A DNA stretch of 64,000 bases, taken from NCBI GenBank assembly GCA_947456245.1, contig CANGPS010000001.1:62001-126000 (forward strand), read 5' to 3'. How positions within the stretch are numbered: the stretch's first letter is position 1; the number at the start of each line of letters is the position of its first letter. The DNA comes from Acidimicrobiaceae bacterium (GTDB lineage: Bacteria > Actinomycetota > Acidimicrobiia > Acidimicrobiales > RAAP-2). Both the position numbers and the translations under genes were made by a program. Below the pieces are notes generated by a model, which did no database searches, was not told where the DNA came from, and saw only the letters and a program-made list of their open reading frames with translations. Positions 7,859-15,514 of the stretch are shown one piece after another.

Positions 7859-9277
7859 ATGAACGCTCCCGCACTAACCCCAATCGCCCTCCTCCTGCTC
7901 GGGTCCCTCGTGGCCCTGCTCGGTGGGACCAAGCTCCGGTCGGCCTCGCTGGCCTCGATCCCGCTGGCTCTCGGCGCCCTGTTCATCGGGTTCGGCTCCT
8001 CCGCAGCTGGGTGGTGGGCCATCGATCGCTTGGGTCTGACCCTTGGAGCAACCGCCCTCGTCATCGGCCTCTGCGCCACCCGCTTCGCCCTCCGTCAGTT
8101 CATGGGGGAGCGGCGGGGCGGACCGATCGTGGCGGCCTCCCTGCTCGTCGTCGGAACGGTGGTGGCGACCGACCTGGCGGCGACCCCGGCCGCCCTCGTC
8201 CTCTCCTGGGCGGCGACGTCCGGATCGACGGTGCTCCTGCTGCGGGCCGGGGCGGGAACGTGGAGCTCCGGGGCGGTCCGGAGCGCGGCACGCACCTTCG
8301 CCGTCGCCGACGGTGCCCTGGTCACGAGCGTCCTGGTGGTGTGGGAGGTGGCGGGGTCTGCGGCGCTCACAGCGCCCCTTTCGAGCAGGACCGCCCTGGT
8401 GGGATCCGCTGGAGCCATCCTGCTGGTCGGCACCGTGCTTGCGGCGGCGGGTCGCGCCGGGATGACGGGACGCCGCTCCTGGGTGCTGTCGACCATCGCC
8501 ACGCCGACCCCCGTGTCGGTGCTGCTCCACGCCGGCGTGGTCAACGCGGGGGCCCTCCTGCTGCTGCGCGTCGAGATGATGACCGGATCCCGCTGGTGGC
8601 TGGCCGCAGGGCTCGCCGCGATCAGCGTCGGAGTCATCGTGCGAGCTGCGCCTCGCATCCACGCCCGGGTCGACCTGAAGGGACAGCTGGCCGCCTCGAC
8701 CATCTCGCAGATGGCCTTCATGCTGCTGGCCATCGCCGTCGGGTGGCCCCTGCTGGCCGTCACGCACCTCATCGGCCACGGCCTGTACAAGGCCGGGCGC
8801 TTCATGGCCTCGGGCGCGGCCACGGCATCCCGGGTTCGCCTCCGTCGGCGAGCGCCAGTGGGTCGACTCCTTCCTGCTCCTGGGCGCGCGCTGGGGGCGG
8901 CGGCGATCCTCGGGGTGGCCGGCGTCCTGGCGCTGCGCCTCGGTGGGGATGCCCTCGCGGTCATGGGGGTGATGGCCCCGGGTGCGGTAGCGGTCTGGTG
9001 GGTGAGGACCCGCCAGCGCATCATCCGTCCGGTGGTCATGGTCGTCGGGATCGCCGGTGCACTGGCGACCTACGGGGTCGTGGTGGCCGGGGCGCAGGGG
9101 CTGCTCGGGGAGGCGCTGCCGGGTGGAGCCTGGCAGGCGCCCTGGTGGACCCTCGGACTGGCGGTGGTCGCGGTGGCGGTGCTCGGTGTGGCCCGTCGCC
9201 ATCGACCACGTCGGCTCGGGACGGTAGAGCGCCTCGTGCAGCCGAGCGGACGGAGCACCCAGGAGGCAGCAGCATGA
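7859..9277 (+). CDS. dabB: DabB, proton-conducting subunit of the DAB inorganic-carbon transporter
   Basis: The 472-aa polytopic protein resembles the NuoL/MrpA antiporter core. It has many hydrophobic helices, the block LHAGVVNAGALLLLR near residue 220, LAASTISQMAFMLL near 280 and HLIGHGLYKAGRFM near 305. In DAB systems this subunit is thought to pass cations and energise vectorial CO2 hydration by DabA. It is somewhat short for the family. Its TGA overlaps the dabA ATG (ATGA), supporting a coupled pair. The ATG at 7859 is preferred over the in-frame GTG at 7850 because the -10 box overlaps the latter. Confidence 0.85.
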   Translation: MNAPALTPIALLLLGSLVALLGGTKLRSASLASIPLALGALFIGFGSSAAGWWAIDRLGLTLGATALVIGLCATRFALRQFMGERRGGPIVAASLLVVGTVVATDLAATPAALVLSWAATSGSTVLLLRAGAGTWSSGAVRSAARTFAVADGALVTSVLVVWEVAGSAALTAPLSSRTALVGSAGAILLVGTVLAAAGRAGMTGRRSWVLSTIATPTPVSVLLHAGVVNAGALLLLRVEMMTGSRWWLAAGLAAISVGVIVRAAPRIHARVDLKGQLAASTISQMAFMLLAIAVGWPLLAVTHLIGHGLYKAGRFMASGAATASRVRLRRRAPVGRLLPAPGRALGAAAILGVAGVLALRLGGDALAVMGVMAPGAVAVWWVRTRQRIIRPVVMVVGIAGALATYGVVVAGAQGLLGEALPGGAWQAPWWTLGLAVVAVAVLGVARRHRPRRLGTVERLVQPSGRSTQEAAA

Positions 9278-11469
9278 CCACCGACGTACATCACGATCTC
9301 GATGCACTCATCCAGCGGGCATCTCGCCAGGTCGGGCTCCTGTGGCCGCTCGGTGGCGCCATCGCGGTGAACCCGCTCCTCGACGCCATCGACGAGAGTT
9401 TCGCCTCCGCGGTCTCCGCGCTCGGGGGCCGGCTGGGGATCGACCCCTGGCCCGCAGACCTCCACCTCGACGAGGCGGCGAGCCGTGACCTGATCCTCCC
9501 GGTGCCTGACACCGGGTCTCCGGGTCGCCCACGACGACCGGCCACGATGTTCGCCCGGTCCGCAGCCGCGACGTCGCAGACGGCCGAGAATGCGCGAGCG
9601 ATGGTCGGCCAGGCCCTGCTTGAGGCCTGTGCGGGGCGCGAGGGCTCGTCTGACCAGCTCCTTGAACGGCTGTGCGAGTCGCTGGACTCCCAGGAAGGAT
9701 GGGTGAGCGGTCCACCCCGGGTGGCGGCTGCGACGATCGAGTTGCTCGAGGCCGGATCCCTCGAGTCACTGCTCGACCGCTTGGTGGGCTGGTCCGACGA
9801 CGACGTGGTCGAGGAGATGGCACGGCACCTGGCCCGCCTGCCCGGCTGGGCGGCCTGGGCGAAGTGGAACGATGAGTGGTCGCGCGAGCCGCACCCCGCA
9901 GCGCTGTCACGCCGAGACCTCCTCGCCTTGTCGATGGCCGTCGATCTCGCGTGGCTGAGGGAGACCGGCTGCGATCGGATCGCTCCTCCAGCGCTGCTCG
10001 ACGTTCCGAGCGACGTGACCGGCCTGGCACGGCTCGAGCTGCTCGAGCGCGCACTTCACGGGGAGATCCTCGGCGAGCTGGGCCCCCGTCGGCCGGTCGT
10101 CGTCGAGGAGCCGCGCTTCCAGGTCATCACGTGCATCGATGTTCGCTCCGAGCCACTACGGCGAGCGATCGAGGCCGAGGCTCGGGCAGAGACCCTCGGC
10201 TTCGCCGGGTTCTTCGGGGTCTTCGCTCAGGTGGCGCCGGCCGGGGATCGCGAGACCTACGAGTCGTTCCCGGTGCTCGCTGGACCCTCGGCGCTGATCG
10301 CCGGGGGTCCGAGGCCAGCGCCTCGAGACGGGGAGCGGGTCGCAGTCGGCGGTACCCTGGCCGAGCTCACCCACGAGCCCAGCGCCATGTTCGCGCTGGC
10401 GGAGGCCTCCGGCTTCCTCGGCTCGCCGTGGCTGCTCGCCCGGAGCCTCCTGCCGGGGGCTCGGCTCGAGCACCCACGACGAGAAGGAGAGTGGGTGCTT
10501 GAGGCCGAGGGGATCGTGGACATCGCGGAGGGGGCGCTGCGGGGCATGGGCCTGACGACGGGCTTCGCCGACGAGGTCCTAATCCTCGGCCATCGATCGA
10601 CCACCGCAAACAACCCGCACTTCGCCGCCCTCGAGTGCGGCGCCTGTGCGGGTCACGGCGGCGGTCCCAACGCGGCCGCCCTGGCCTCGGTGCTCAATGC
10701 CCCGTCGGTCCGAGGCGCCCTGGGAGACCGCGGGATCATCATCCCGTCGTCCACGCAGTTCCTCTCTGGCGAGCATGACACCACCCGCCAGGTGGTCGAG
10801 GTCCACGGAGAGGCCTCCGTCGAGCTGCTCGCCCTCCTCGAGGCCGCCAGCGACACCGTGGCGTGCGAGCAGGCTGGTGGACGCCACCGCAAGGTGGCGG
10901 GGGCACGTCGGGAGCTCGATCGCCGAGCTCGGGACCTCGCGGAGGTCCGTCCGGAGTGGGGTCTCGCCGACCACGTGTCATTCGTCATCGCCCCACGCTC
11001 GTCGATCCGGGGGGCCGACCTGCGGGGTCGGAGCTTCCTGCACTCCTATGATCCCGAGAGCGATGAGCACGGGGCGATCCTCGGATCGATCCTGGCCGCG
11101 CCCATGGTGGTGGGGCAGTGGATCAACGCCTCCTACTACTTCTCGTCGGTGGCTCCTGAGGTACTGGGTGCCGGCGACAAGACGCTGCTCAACCAGGTCG
11201 GCGACTTCGCCGTGATCCAGGGCGAGGATCCGGATCTGCGCATGGGGGTTCCCTGGCAGTCGGTGACAGGTGGTCGTCGACCGGTCCACCTGCCGATCCG
11301 TCTCCTCGTGGCGGTCGAGGCTCCGCTCGATCGGATCGTCGAGGCCGTGCGTTCGGCGGACATGCCGAGGAGGCTCGTGGAGGGCGGGTGGGTCCGACTG
11401 GTCGGGCGCACCGGGCCGCAGGCGCCCTGGCATTCCTGGGACCCAGAGCTCGGGTGGACGGCACCATGA
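9274..11469 (+). CDS. dabA: DabA (DUF2309), zinc carbonic-anhydrase-like subunit of the DAB transporter
   Basis: The 731-aa protein starts at an ATG behind AGGAGG and overlaps dabB by 4 bp. The reading frame is open far upstream inside dabB, but only this start fits the family N-terminus (GLLWPLGGAIAVNPL). The four residues reported as the zinc and active site in Halothiobacillus DabA (C351, D353, H524, C539) match C287, D289 (CIDVRSE), H440 (GHRSTT) and C455 (LECGACAGHG), with identical spacing of 2 and 15. It should act at the cytoplasmic membrane with DabB, converting CO2 to bicarbonate in one direction. Function is assigned by homology. Confidence 0.92.
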   Translation: MTTDVHHDLDALIQRASRQVGLLWPLGGAIAVNPLLDAIDESFASAVSALGGRLGIDPWPADLHLDEAASRDLILPVPDTGSPGRPRRPATMFARSAAATSQTAENARAMVGQALLEACAGREGSSDQLLERLCESLDSQEGWVSGPPRVAAATIELLEAGSLESLLDRLVGWSDDDVVEEMARHLARLPGWAAWAKWNDEWSREPHPAALSRRDLLALSMAVDLAWLRETGCDRIAPPALLDVPSDVTGLARLELLERALHGEILGELGPRRPVVVEEPRFQVITCIDVRSEPLRRAIEAEARAETLGFAGFFGVFAQVAPAGDRETYESFPVLAGPSALIAGGPRPAPRDGERVAVGGTLAELTHEPSAMFALAEASGFLGSPWLLARSLLPGARLEHPRREGEWVLEAEGIVDIAEGALRGMGLTTGFADEVLILGHRSTTANNPHFAALECGACAGHGGGPNAAALASVLNAPSVRGALGDRGIIIPSSTQFLSGEHDTTRQVVEVHGEASVELLALLEAASDTVACEQAGGRHRKVAGARRELDRRARDLAEVRPEWGLADHVSFVIAPRSSIRGADLRGRSFLHSYDPESDEHGAILGSILAAPMVVGQWINASYYFSSVAPEVLGAGDKTLLNQVGDFAVIQGEDPDLRMGVPWQSVTGGRRPVHLPIRLLVAVEAPLDRIVEAVRSADMPRRLVEGGWVRLVGRTGPQAPWHSWDPELGWTAP

Positions 11470-11825
11470 GCTGCCCCCACGAGACGCGACGGCACGCGCT
11501 GGTAGACCGCATCGACGTCGAGGCAGCGGGCTTCCCCGTCGGCGGGGCAGCGGGGCGGGGTCGGCAGGTGGTGCTCCACCGGCGGTCGGACGGCTACTGG
11601 ATGGTCGTGGACCGCCGAGAGCTCGAGGGCCTCTCCGAGGCGATGCAGCACGAGGCGATCGCGCTGGCGGCGGCGGTGGCCGGAGGGATCGATGTGGTCG
11701 GACGGGTGGTGACCGAGATCGCCGTCGAGGACGGACCTCGATGGATCGGCGTCTGGCGTGCGCACCATCGCCGCCGCGCTCGTCCGTGTGCAGAAGGTCG
11801 ACGAAGAGGAGGAACGACATGTTGA
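11466..11825 (+). CDS. Small uncharacterised third gene of the dab operon
   Basis: The 119-aa product starts at an ATG that overlaps the dabA stop (ATGA), and its end overlaps the next gene by 7 bp, so translation is coupled on both sides. Residues 35-105 look like a small alpha/beta fold (QVVLHRRSDGYWMVVDR, then a helix, then a strand ending GPRWIGVWRA). The N-terminus has Cys3 and His5 and the C-terminus is very basic. No membrane segment. I do not recognise a family; a DAB accessory role is inferred only from position. Confidence 0.6.
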   Translation: MSCPHETRRHALVDRIDVEAAGFPVGGAAGRGRQVVLHRRSDGYWMVVDRRELEGLSEAMQHEAIALAAAVAGGIDVVGRVVTEIAVEDGPRWIGVWRAHHRRRARPCAEGRRRGGTTC

Positions 11826-12592
11826 ACGGGAAGTCGCTGTTGATCACCGGAGTGGCGACTGAGGATTCGATCGCCACGGCGACGGTGCGCGCCGCGCTCG
11901 AGCTCGGGGCGCAGGTGCGCTGCACCGCGTTCCCTCGAGACCTCGACGCAGCGAAGGCGGTGATCGCCCAGGTGGGCGCCGAGATTGCTGTAGACCCCCT
12001 GGACCTGACCGACGCGGCGGCGGTCGCCTCGTGGGTGGCGACGCGACAAGGGGAGGGGTGGGTGATGGACGGCGCACTCCACGCCATCGCCTTCGCCCCG
12101 AGGGGCGCGCTCGACGGCGAGTTCATCGACGTCGCCGCCGAGGAGGTCGAGGTGGCATTCCGTACATCCGTGTGGACCTATGCCGTGCTGGCCCGCTGTG
12201 CGCAGTCCCTGCGAGCCCCGAAGGGATCGAGCCTGGTCGGGCTCGACTTCGACGCCGGTGGCCGAGCCTGGCCCGTCTACAACTGGATGGGGGCGTGCAA
12301 GGCGGCACTACGGGAGGCGTCGAGGTACGTGGCGAGGGATCTCGGTCCAGAGGGCATCCGGAGCAACCTCGTGGCTGCCGGTCCGCTCCTGACCAGGGCG
12401 GCGAGCGGCATCCCGAACTTCCACGTGCTCACCGATGCCTGGGAGACCACGGCACCGCTTGCCTGGGCGGCCGACGACGCAGCGCCGGTGGCCGAGACCG
12501 TCTGCTTCCTGCTGTCCGACCACGCCCGGGCGATCACCGGTGAGCTCCTTCATGTCGACGGGGGGTTCAACGCCATGGCCACCGCCCGATAG
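11819..12592 (+). CDS. inhA: InhA/FabI-type enoyl-ACP reductase (NADH)
   Basis: The 257-aa SDR-fold protein reduces trans-2-enoyl-ACP in FAS-II elongation. It begins MLNGKSLLITGVATEDSIA, the InhA-style nucleotide site. VGLDFDA precedes the catalytic segment VYNWMGACK with Y-x6-K spacing, followed by SNLVAAGP and the C-terminal TGELLHVDGG. Similarity to mycobacterial InhA is strong at each block. The ATG follows GAGGAGG. It overlaps the end of the small dab gene by 7 bp, an unexpected pairing of fatty-acid synthesis with carbon uptake. Confidence 0.88.
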   Translation: MLNGKSLLITGVATEDSIATATVRAALELGAQVRCTAFPRDLDAAKAVIAQVGAEIAVDPLDLTDAAAVASWVATRQGEGWVMDGALHAIAFAPRGALDGEFIDVAAEEVEVAFRTSVWTYAVLARCAQSLRAPKGSSLVGLDFDAGGRAWPVYNWMGACKAALREASRYVARDLGPEGIRSNLVAAGPLLTRAASGIPNFHVLTDAWETTAPLAWAADDAAPVAETVCFLLSDHARAITGELLHVDGGFNAMATAR

Positions 12593-12635
12593 GGGATGGC
12601 CTTGCTGGCAAGGGTCCTGGCGCCCGCATCAAAGC

Positions 12636-12658
12636 GATTACGCCACAGGATTACGCCA
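12636..12658 (+). repeat. Direct repeat GATTACGCCA x2
   Basis: Two identical 10-bp copies of GATTACGCCA are separated by CAG in the 131-bp gap between convergent genes. No gene or hairpin explains it. It may be a protein-binding site or a chance duplication. Confidence 0.45.
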
Positions 12659-12723
12659 AGTTAGGAAGGGGGCAGGTCGGCAAGCTCCTCATCTTCCGAC
12701 CAACGGGCTTATGGAAGGCCCGC

Positions 12724-13287
12724 TCACCAACCTCCGTAAAGGCGGAGGAGCTCCCATAGCGAGCTTCGGTGCCGCAGAGAAGTTCGTCCGAGATCCTTCT
12801 CGATGAGCGCAACCTCAGCGACGGTGGCAACAGCTAGATTCGCCGTCACCTCCGGGGACGACCAGCCCACTGCGGCCAGATCCGGCGCCATCTGAGCGGC
12901 GAACTGCCGGTTGGTCAACGCAACTTGCTCGCGCAGGTCACCGTCAGCTCTGGCGTCGAAGAGGAAGGCCTTTGCGTCGGCTCGAGATAGGCAGTAGTCG
13001 AGGTAGGCGGCGATGCCCGAGCGGAGGCGATCGGGCCCAGGGGGCATCGAGGAGATGGCTTCGCTGATCACGAAGGCGGCGCCGGCGTGGAAGCGCGCGT
13101 GGAGCTCCAGGACGTACTCCTTGCGCGTGGGGAAGTGGTGGAAGAAGGCACCCTTGCTCATCGCCGCTTCTGCAACCACGGCGTTGGCCGAGAGCCCTGT
13201 CCAGCCGGGGGAACCTTCAGCGGCAAGGACCCGTGCCCCGGCGTCGAGGAGTGCGGTCCGGCCCGGCTCAGCTGGTCGTGCCATCAA
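12724..13287 (-). CDS. TetR family repressor
   Basis: The 187-aa protein has the N-terminal TetR HTH at residues 10-55 (ALLDAGARVLAAEG, VAEAAMSKGAFFHHF with the YxHF-type end) and a helical ligand-binding domain with Cys93. The ATG overlaps the stop of the upstream hydrolase gene (ATGA); the second codon is also ATG. The perfect palindrome upstream of the hydrolase is its likely operator, so the pair is probably autoregulated. Ligand unknown. Confidence 0.85.
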   Translation of the reverse strand: MMARPAEPGRTALLDAGARVLAAEGSPGWTGLSANAVVAEAAMSKGAFFHHFPTRKEYVLELHARFHAGAAFVISEAISSMPPGPDRLRSGIAAYLDYCLSRADAKAFLFDARADGDLREQVALTNRQFAAQMAPDLAAVGWSSPEVTANLAVATVAEVALIEKDLGRTSLRHRSSLWELLRLYGGW

Positions 13288-14147
13288 CCGCCCCCGTCGT
13301 TCCCGGCGGGGAGCCGGCGCCCGCCCGCTGCTGGGATGGCGGCGAGGAAGGGCTTCACGTCTCCTATCCAGCGGTCGGGGAGCTCGGCGTAGGGCTCATG
13401 GCCGGTGGGGTAGCGATGCAGCTGGAGGTCGAGCGCCTTGGCCGCTCGACGGCCATCAGTGAAGGCTGGAAGCACCGGATCGAAGCGTCCCCAGGTGAGG
13501 AGGCTCGGGACCGGTGGTGGGGCTAGGTCGCGAAGGTCGTGCTCGGGCTCGGCGAAGGAGTGCCAGATGGCGCAGTAGACCTCCCGGCGTGCAGGGTTGG
13601 TCGCAATGCTCCCGGCTTCGGCAAGGGTCCGGCGGGTGGTCTCGTTGCGGCAGCGGAGGTAGAGGCGGGCGAGCGGCTTGGCCGTGAACCTTGCGATGCT
13701 CGACCGGCCGAGGCTGCGGCATGCCAATCGGGTAAGGGGGTTCTGGGCGGTGAAGCCGCCGGGTGCGACCAGCACTAAGCCAGCCACGAGGTCGGGTCTT
13801 GCAGCGGCTGCGGAGAGAGCAGCGAAGCCCCCAACGCTGCTGCCGACGAGCACGAACGGCCCCCACCCATGGCCGTCAGTCAGCTCGTCGAGGAGCTCAA
13901 CGAGGACATCGCGGTAGGTCATGGCGCCCCTGAACGAATCGAGTGCTGGCGCCGGGCTCAGCCCGTACTCCGGCCAGTCGACGGCCACCACCCGGTGCTC
14001 GGCGGCGAGCTGGTCTGAGACGCCGTCGAAGTCCTTCGAAGATCCTGGGTTGGCGTGCAGCAGGACGATCGTCGGGCCAGATCCGGTGACCTGGAGGGCG
14101 AGGTCTCCGGAGCTCGTGGTGACTTGGAGGTTGTCGCAAGTAGGCAT
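13284..14147 (-). CDS. Alpha/beta hydrolase
   Basis: The 287-aa protein has the canonical alpha/beta hydrolase layout. The oxyanion segment is LLHANPGSSKDF near residue 35, the nucleophile elbow VGSSVGGF near 104-111 (GxSxG), an acidic residue in WGRFDPVLP and a histidine in PTGHEPYAELPD near 255. A cap domain lies between about 135 and 215. Substrate is unknown; esters or lactones are possible. It is the first gene of a two-gene unit with the TetR, transcribed leaderlessly from TATGGT six bases before the ATG. Confidence 0.85.
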   Translation of the reverse strand: MPTCDNLQVTTSSGDLALQVTGSGPTIVLLHANPGSSKDFDGVSDQLAAEHRVVAVDWPEYGLSPAPALDSFRGAMTYRDVLVELLDELTDGHGWGPFVLVGSSVGGFAALSAAAARPDLVAGLVLVAPGGFTAQNPLTRLACRSLGRSSIARFTAKPLARLYLRCRNETTRRTLAEAGSIATNPARREVYCAIWHSFAEPEHDLRDLAPPPVPSLLTWGRFDPVLPAFTDGRRAAKALDLQLHRYPTGHEPYAELPDRWIGDVKPFLAAIPAAGGRRLPAGNDGGG

Positions 14148-14153
14148 TGGCTC

Positions 14154-14180
14154 ACCATAACCGACCGAGTGGTCGGTTAT
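14154..14180 (-). promoter_or_regulatory. TetR operator overlapping a leaderless promoter
   Basis: ATAACCGACC-GAGT-GGTCGGTTAT (14157-14180) is a perfect 10-bp inverted repeat around 4 nt. On the minus strand its edge forms part of the -10 box TATGGT (14159 to 14154), which ends six bases before the hydrolase ATG. A repressor bound here would block RNA polymerase, fitting autorepression by the TetR encoded in the operon. Confidence 0.75.
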
Positions 14181-14231
14181 TTGCTTCTCGTCCTTGTCGT
14201 GTCCGAGGGCGCATCAGCACCTTCGGAACCG

Positions 14232-14576
14232 TGGAGGTGGCGGGAATCGAACCCGCGTCCGCCAGAGCCGCAATGGGACTTCTCCGAGCGCAGCCGATCG
14301 AAGGTTGTCGAGGTCGGGGGTCGATCGGCGACCATCCCTTCCCGTAGTCAGCTGAGTTGTCCCCCGTTCGCGGCTGACGCGCTCATGGGGTGAGTCCTGC
14401 AAGATGTCGCCCGAGATCCGATCCGCAGGACTGGGACCGGCCGGACGTCGCTACCTAGGCAGCGAGGCTGAGCTTGGGCTCGGCGTTTGTTGTTGTTTCC
14501 GGCTCTTTAACGTGGTTCCGGAGACCACGGCTCGCTTCTCCCACCTTGACGTCCAACGTCGAAACCGATCACCCCC
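14232..14576 (-). ncRNA. ssrA: tmRNA (trans-translation RNA)
   Basis: The minus strand begins GGGGGTGATCGGTTTCGAC, the tmRNA 5' end, and closes with a tRNA-like T arm (GGGTTCGATTCCCG) and CACCTCC-A. The ends pair as a 7-bp acceptor stem with one G-U; CCA is not encoded. The tag frame ends in ...NAEPKLSLAA then TAG at 14457-14455, the LAA ending recognised by proteases. Reading back in frame gives ETTTNAEPKLSLAA; the resume codon itself is uncertain. Length about 345 nt is normal. It rescues stalled ribosomes with SmpB, encoded 1 kb away. Confidence 0.93.
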
Positions 14577-14668
14577 GTGGTGTTGTGCAACCCCGGACCT
14601 CGGGGCTCGCCTTCCAAGCGTACCCGTCGGCTGTCACGGGTGTTCTCGCGCCCCGCGCGCACCTTCTC

Positions 14669-14674
14669 TATGGT
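14669..14674 (+). promoter_or_regulatory. TATGGT -10 box, leaderless start of the DMT transporter
   Basis: TATGGT ends 6 nt before the GTG at 14681 and there is no Shine-Dalgarno. Further-upstream in-frame codons lie inside the tmRNA region, so this box fixes the start. Confidence 0.5.
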
Positions 14675-14680
14675 GGGCCC

Positions 14681-15511
14681 GTGCTCATCGCCTACCTCGC
14701 CGCCCTGATCTCTGCCGTTTGCTACGGCCTGGGGTCGGTGCTCCAGAGCATCGCGGCCAAGAAGGTGGAGGAGGGTGAGGGCGGCATCTCGCTCAAGGAC
14801 CTGGGCCAGATCGCCAAGCAGCTCCCGTATATGGCCGGCATCACCCTCGATGGCCTGGGCTGGCTCTTCAGCCTCGTGGCCCTCTTCCGGCTCCCGCTGT
14901 TCGTCGTCCAGGCCGTGGTGGCCGCCTCGGTGGGCTTCGTCGTGCTGTTCTCGGCGCTGTTCGAGAAGGTGGTGCCGACTCGCCGTCAGGTCCTGTTCCT
15001 CGTCGGCCTCGCCGTCGGCCTGCTCGGCCTCGCCGCCTCAGGGGCCCCGGAGTCCGCCCGAGCCGCCCCCGGGTGGTTCGGGCCGTCCATGTGGGCTGCG
15101 CTCGTGTCCTTCGCTGTCGTCGGCTTCGTGCTGGCCAAGCGGACGTCTGGTGGCGCATCGGCGTCGGCTCTCGGGGCCATCGCCGGCCTCAGCTTCGGTG
15201 GGACGGCCCTGTGCGCCCGCTCGCTCTCCTCTGGGGTGAGCCTGCACCTGCTCCTCGAGCCCGCCGCATGGGCCATGGCGCTCTTCGGGGCGCTCGGCAT
15301 GGTGCTCTTCGCCACCGCCCTCCAGCGGGGTTCGGTCACGGTGACCACAGCCTGGCTGTTCACCGCCGAGACCATCGCCCCGGCGATCGTCGGGATGGTG
15401 GCGCTGGGGGATCACTCGCGGCCGGGGATGGGCCTGCTGGCCGTGGTGGCGTTCATCGTGACCGTCGGCGGTGCCGTCGGCCTGACGCTGGTGTCGCCCC
15501 CGAGCGAGTAG
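14681..15511 (+). CDS. DMT-superfamily (EamA-like) membrane transporter
   Basis: The 276-aa protein has about nine to ten hydrophobic helices and the two-half organisation of drug/metabolite transporters. The first half has AYLAALISAVCYGLGSVL and the repeat half ends GGAVGLTLVSPPSE. It starts with GTG. Substrate is unknown. It sits on the opposite strand between tmRNA and smpB, and its stop is 3 bp from the smpB stop. Confidence 0.7.
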   Translation: MLIAYLAALISAVCYGLGSVLQSIAAKKVEEGEGGISLKDLGQIAKQLPYMAGITLDGLGWLFSLVALFRLPLFVVQAVVAASVGFVVLFSALFEKVVPTRRQVLFLVGLAVGLLGLAASGAPESARAAPGWFGPSMWAALVSFAVVGFVLAKRTSGGASASALGAIAGLSFGGTALCARSLSSGVSLHLLLEPAAWAMALFGALGMVLFATALQRGSVTVTTAWLFTAETIAPAIVGMVALGDHSRPGMGLLAVVAFIVTVGGAVGLTLVSPPSE

Positions 15512-15514
15512 CCC

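Noticed and set aside
8011-9273. An N-terminal extension of DabA reaching back through dabB
   Set aside because: The upstream frame has shadow composition and dabB is clearly the coding frame. The ATG at 9274 has AGGAGG and matches the family N-terminus.
12649-12660. GATTACGCCAAG as possible cloning-vector (lacZ alpha) contamination
   Set aside because: The match is only about a dozen bases, continues differently from vector sequence, and an identical core is repeated just upstream in genomic context.
14232-14280. A tRNA suggested by the T-arm-like sequence
   Set aside because: No anticodon arm fits at tRNA distance. The partner acceptor strand is 345 nt away with a tag frame between, so it is tmRNA.
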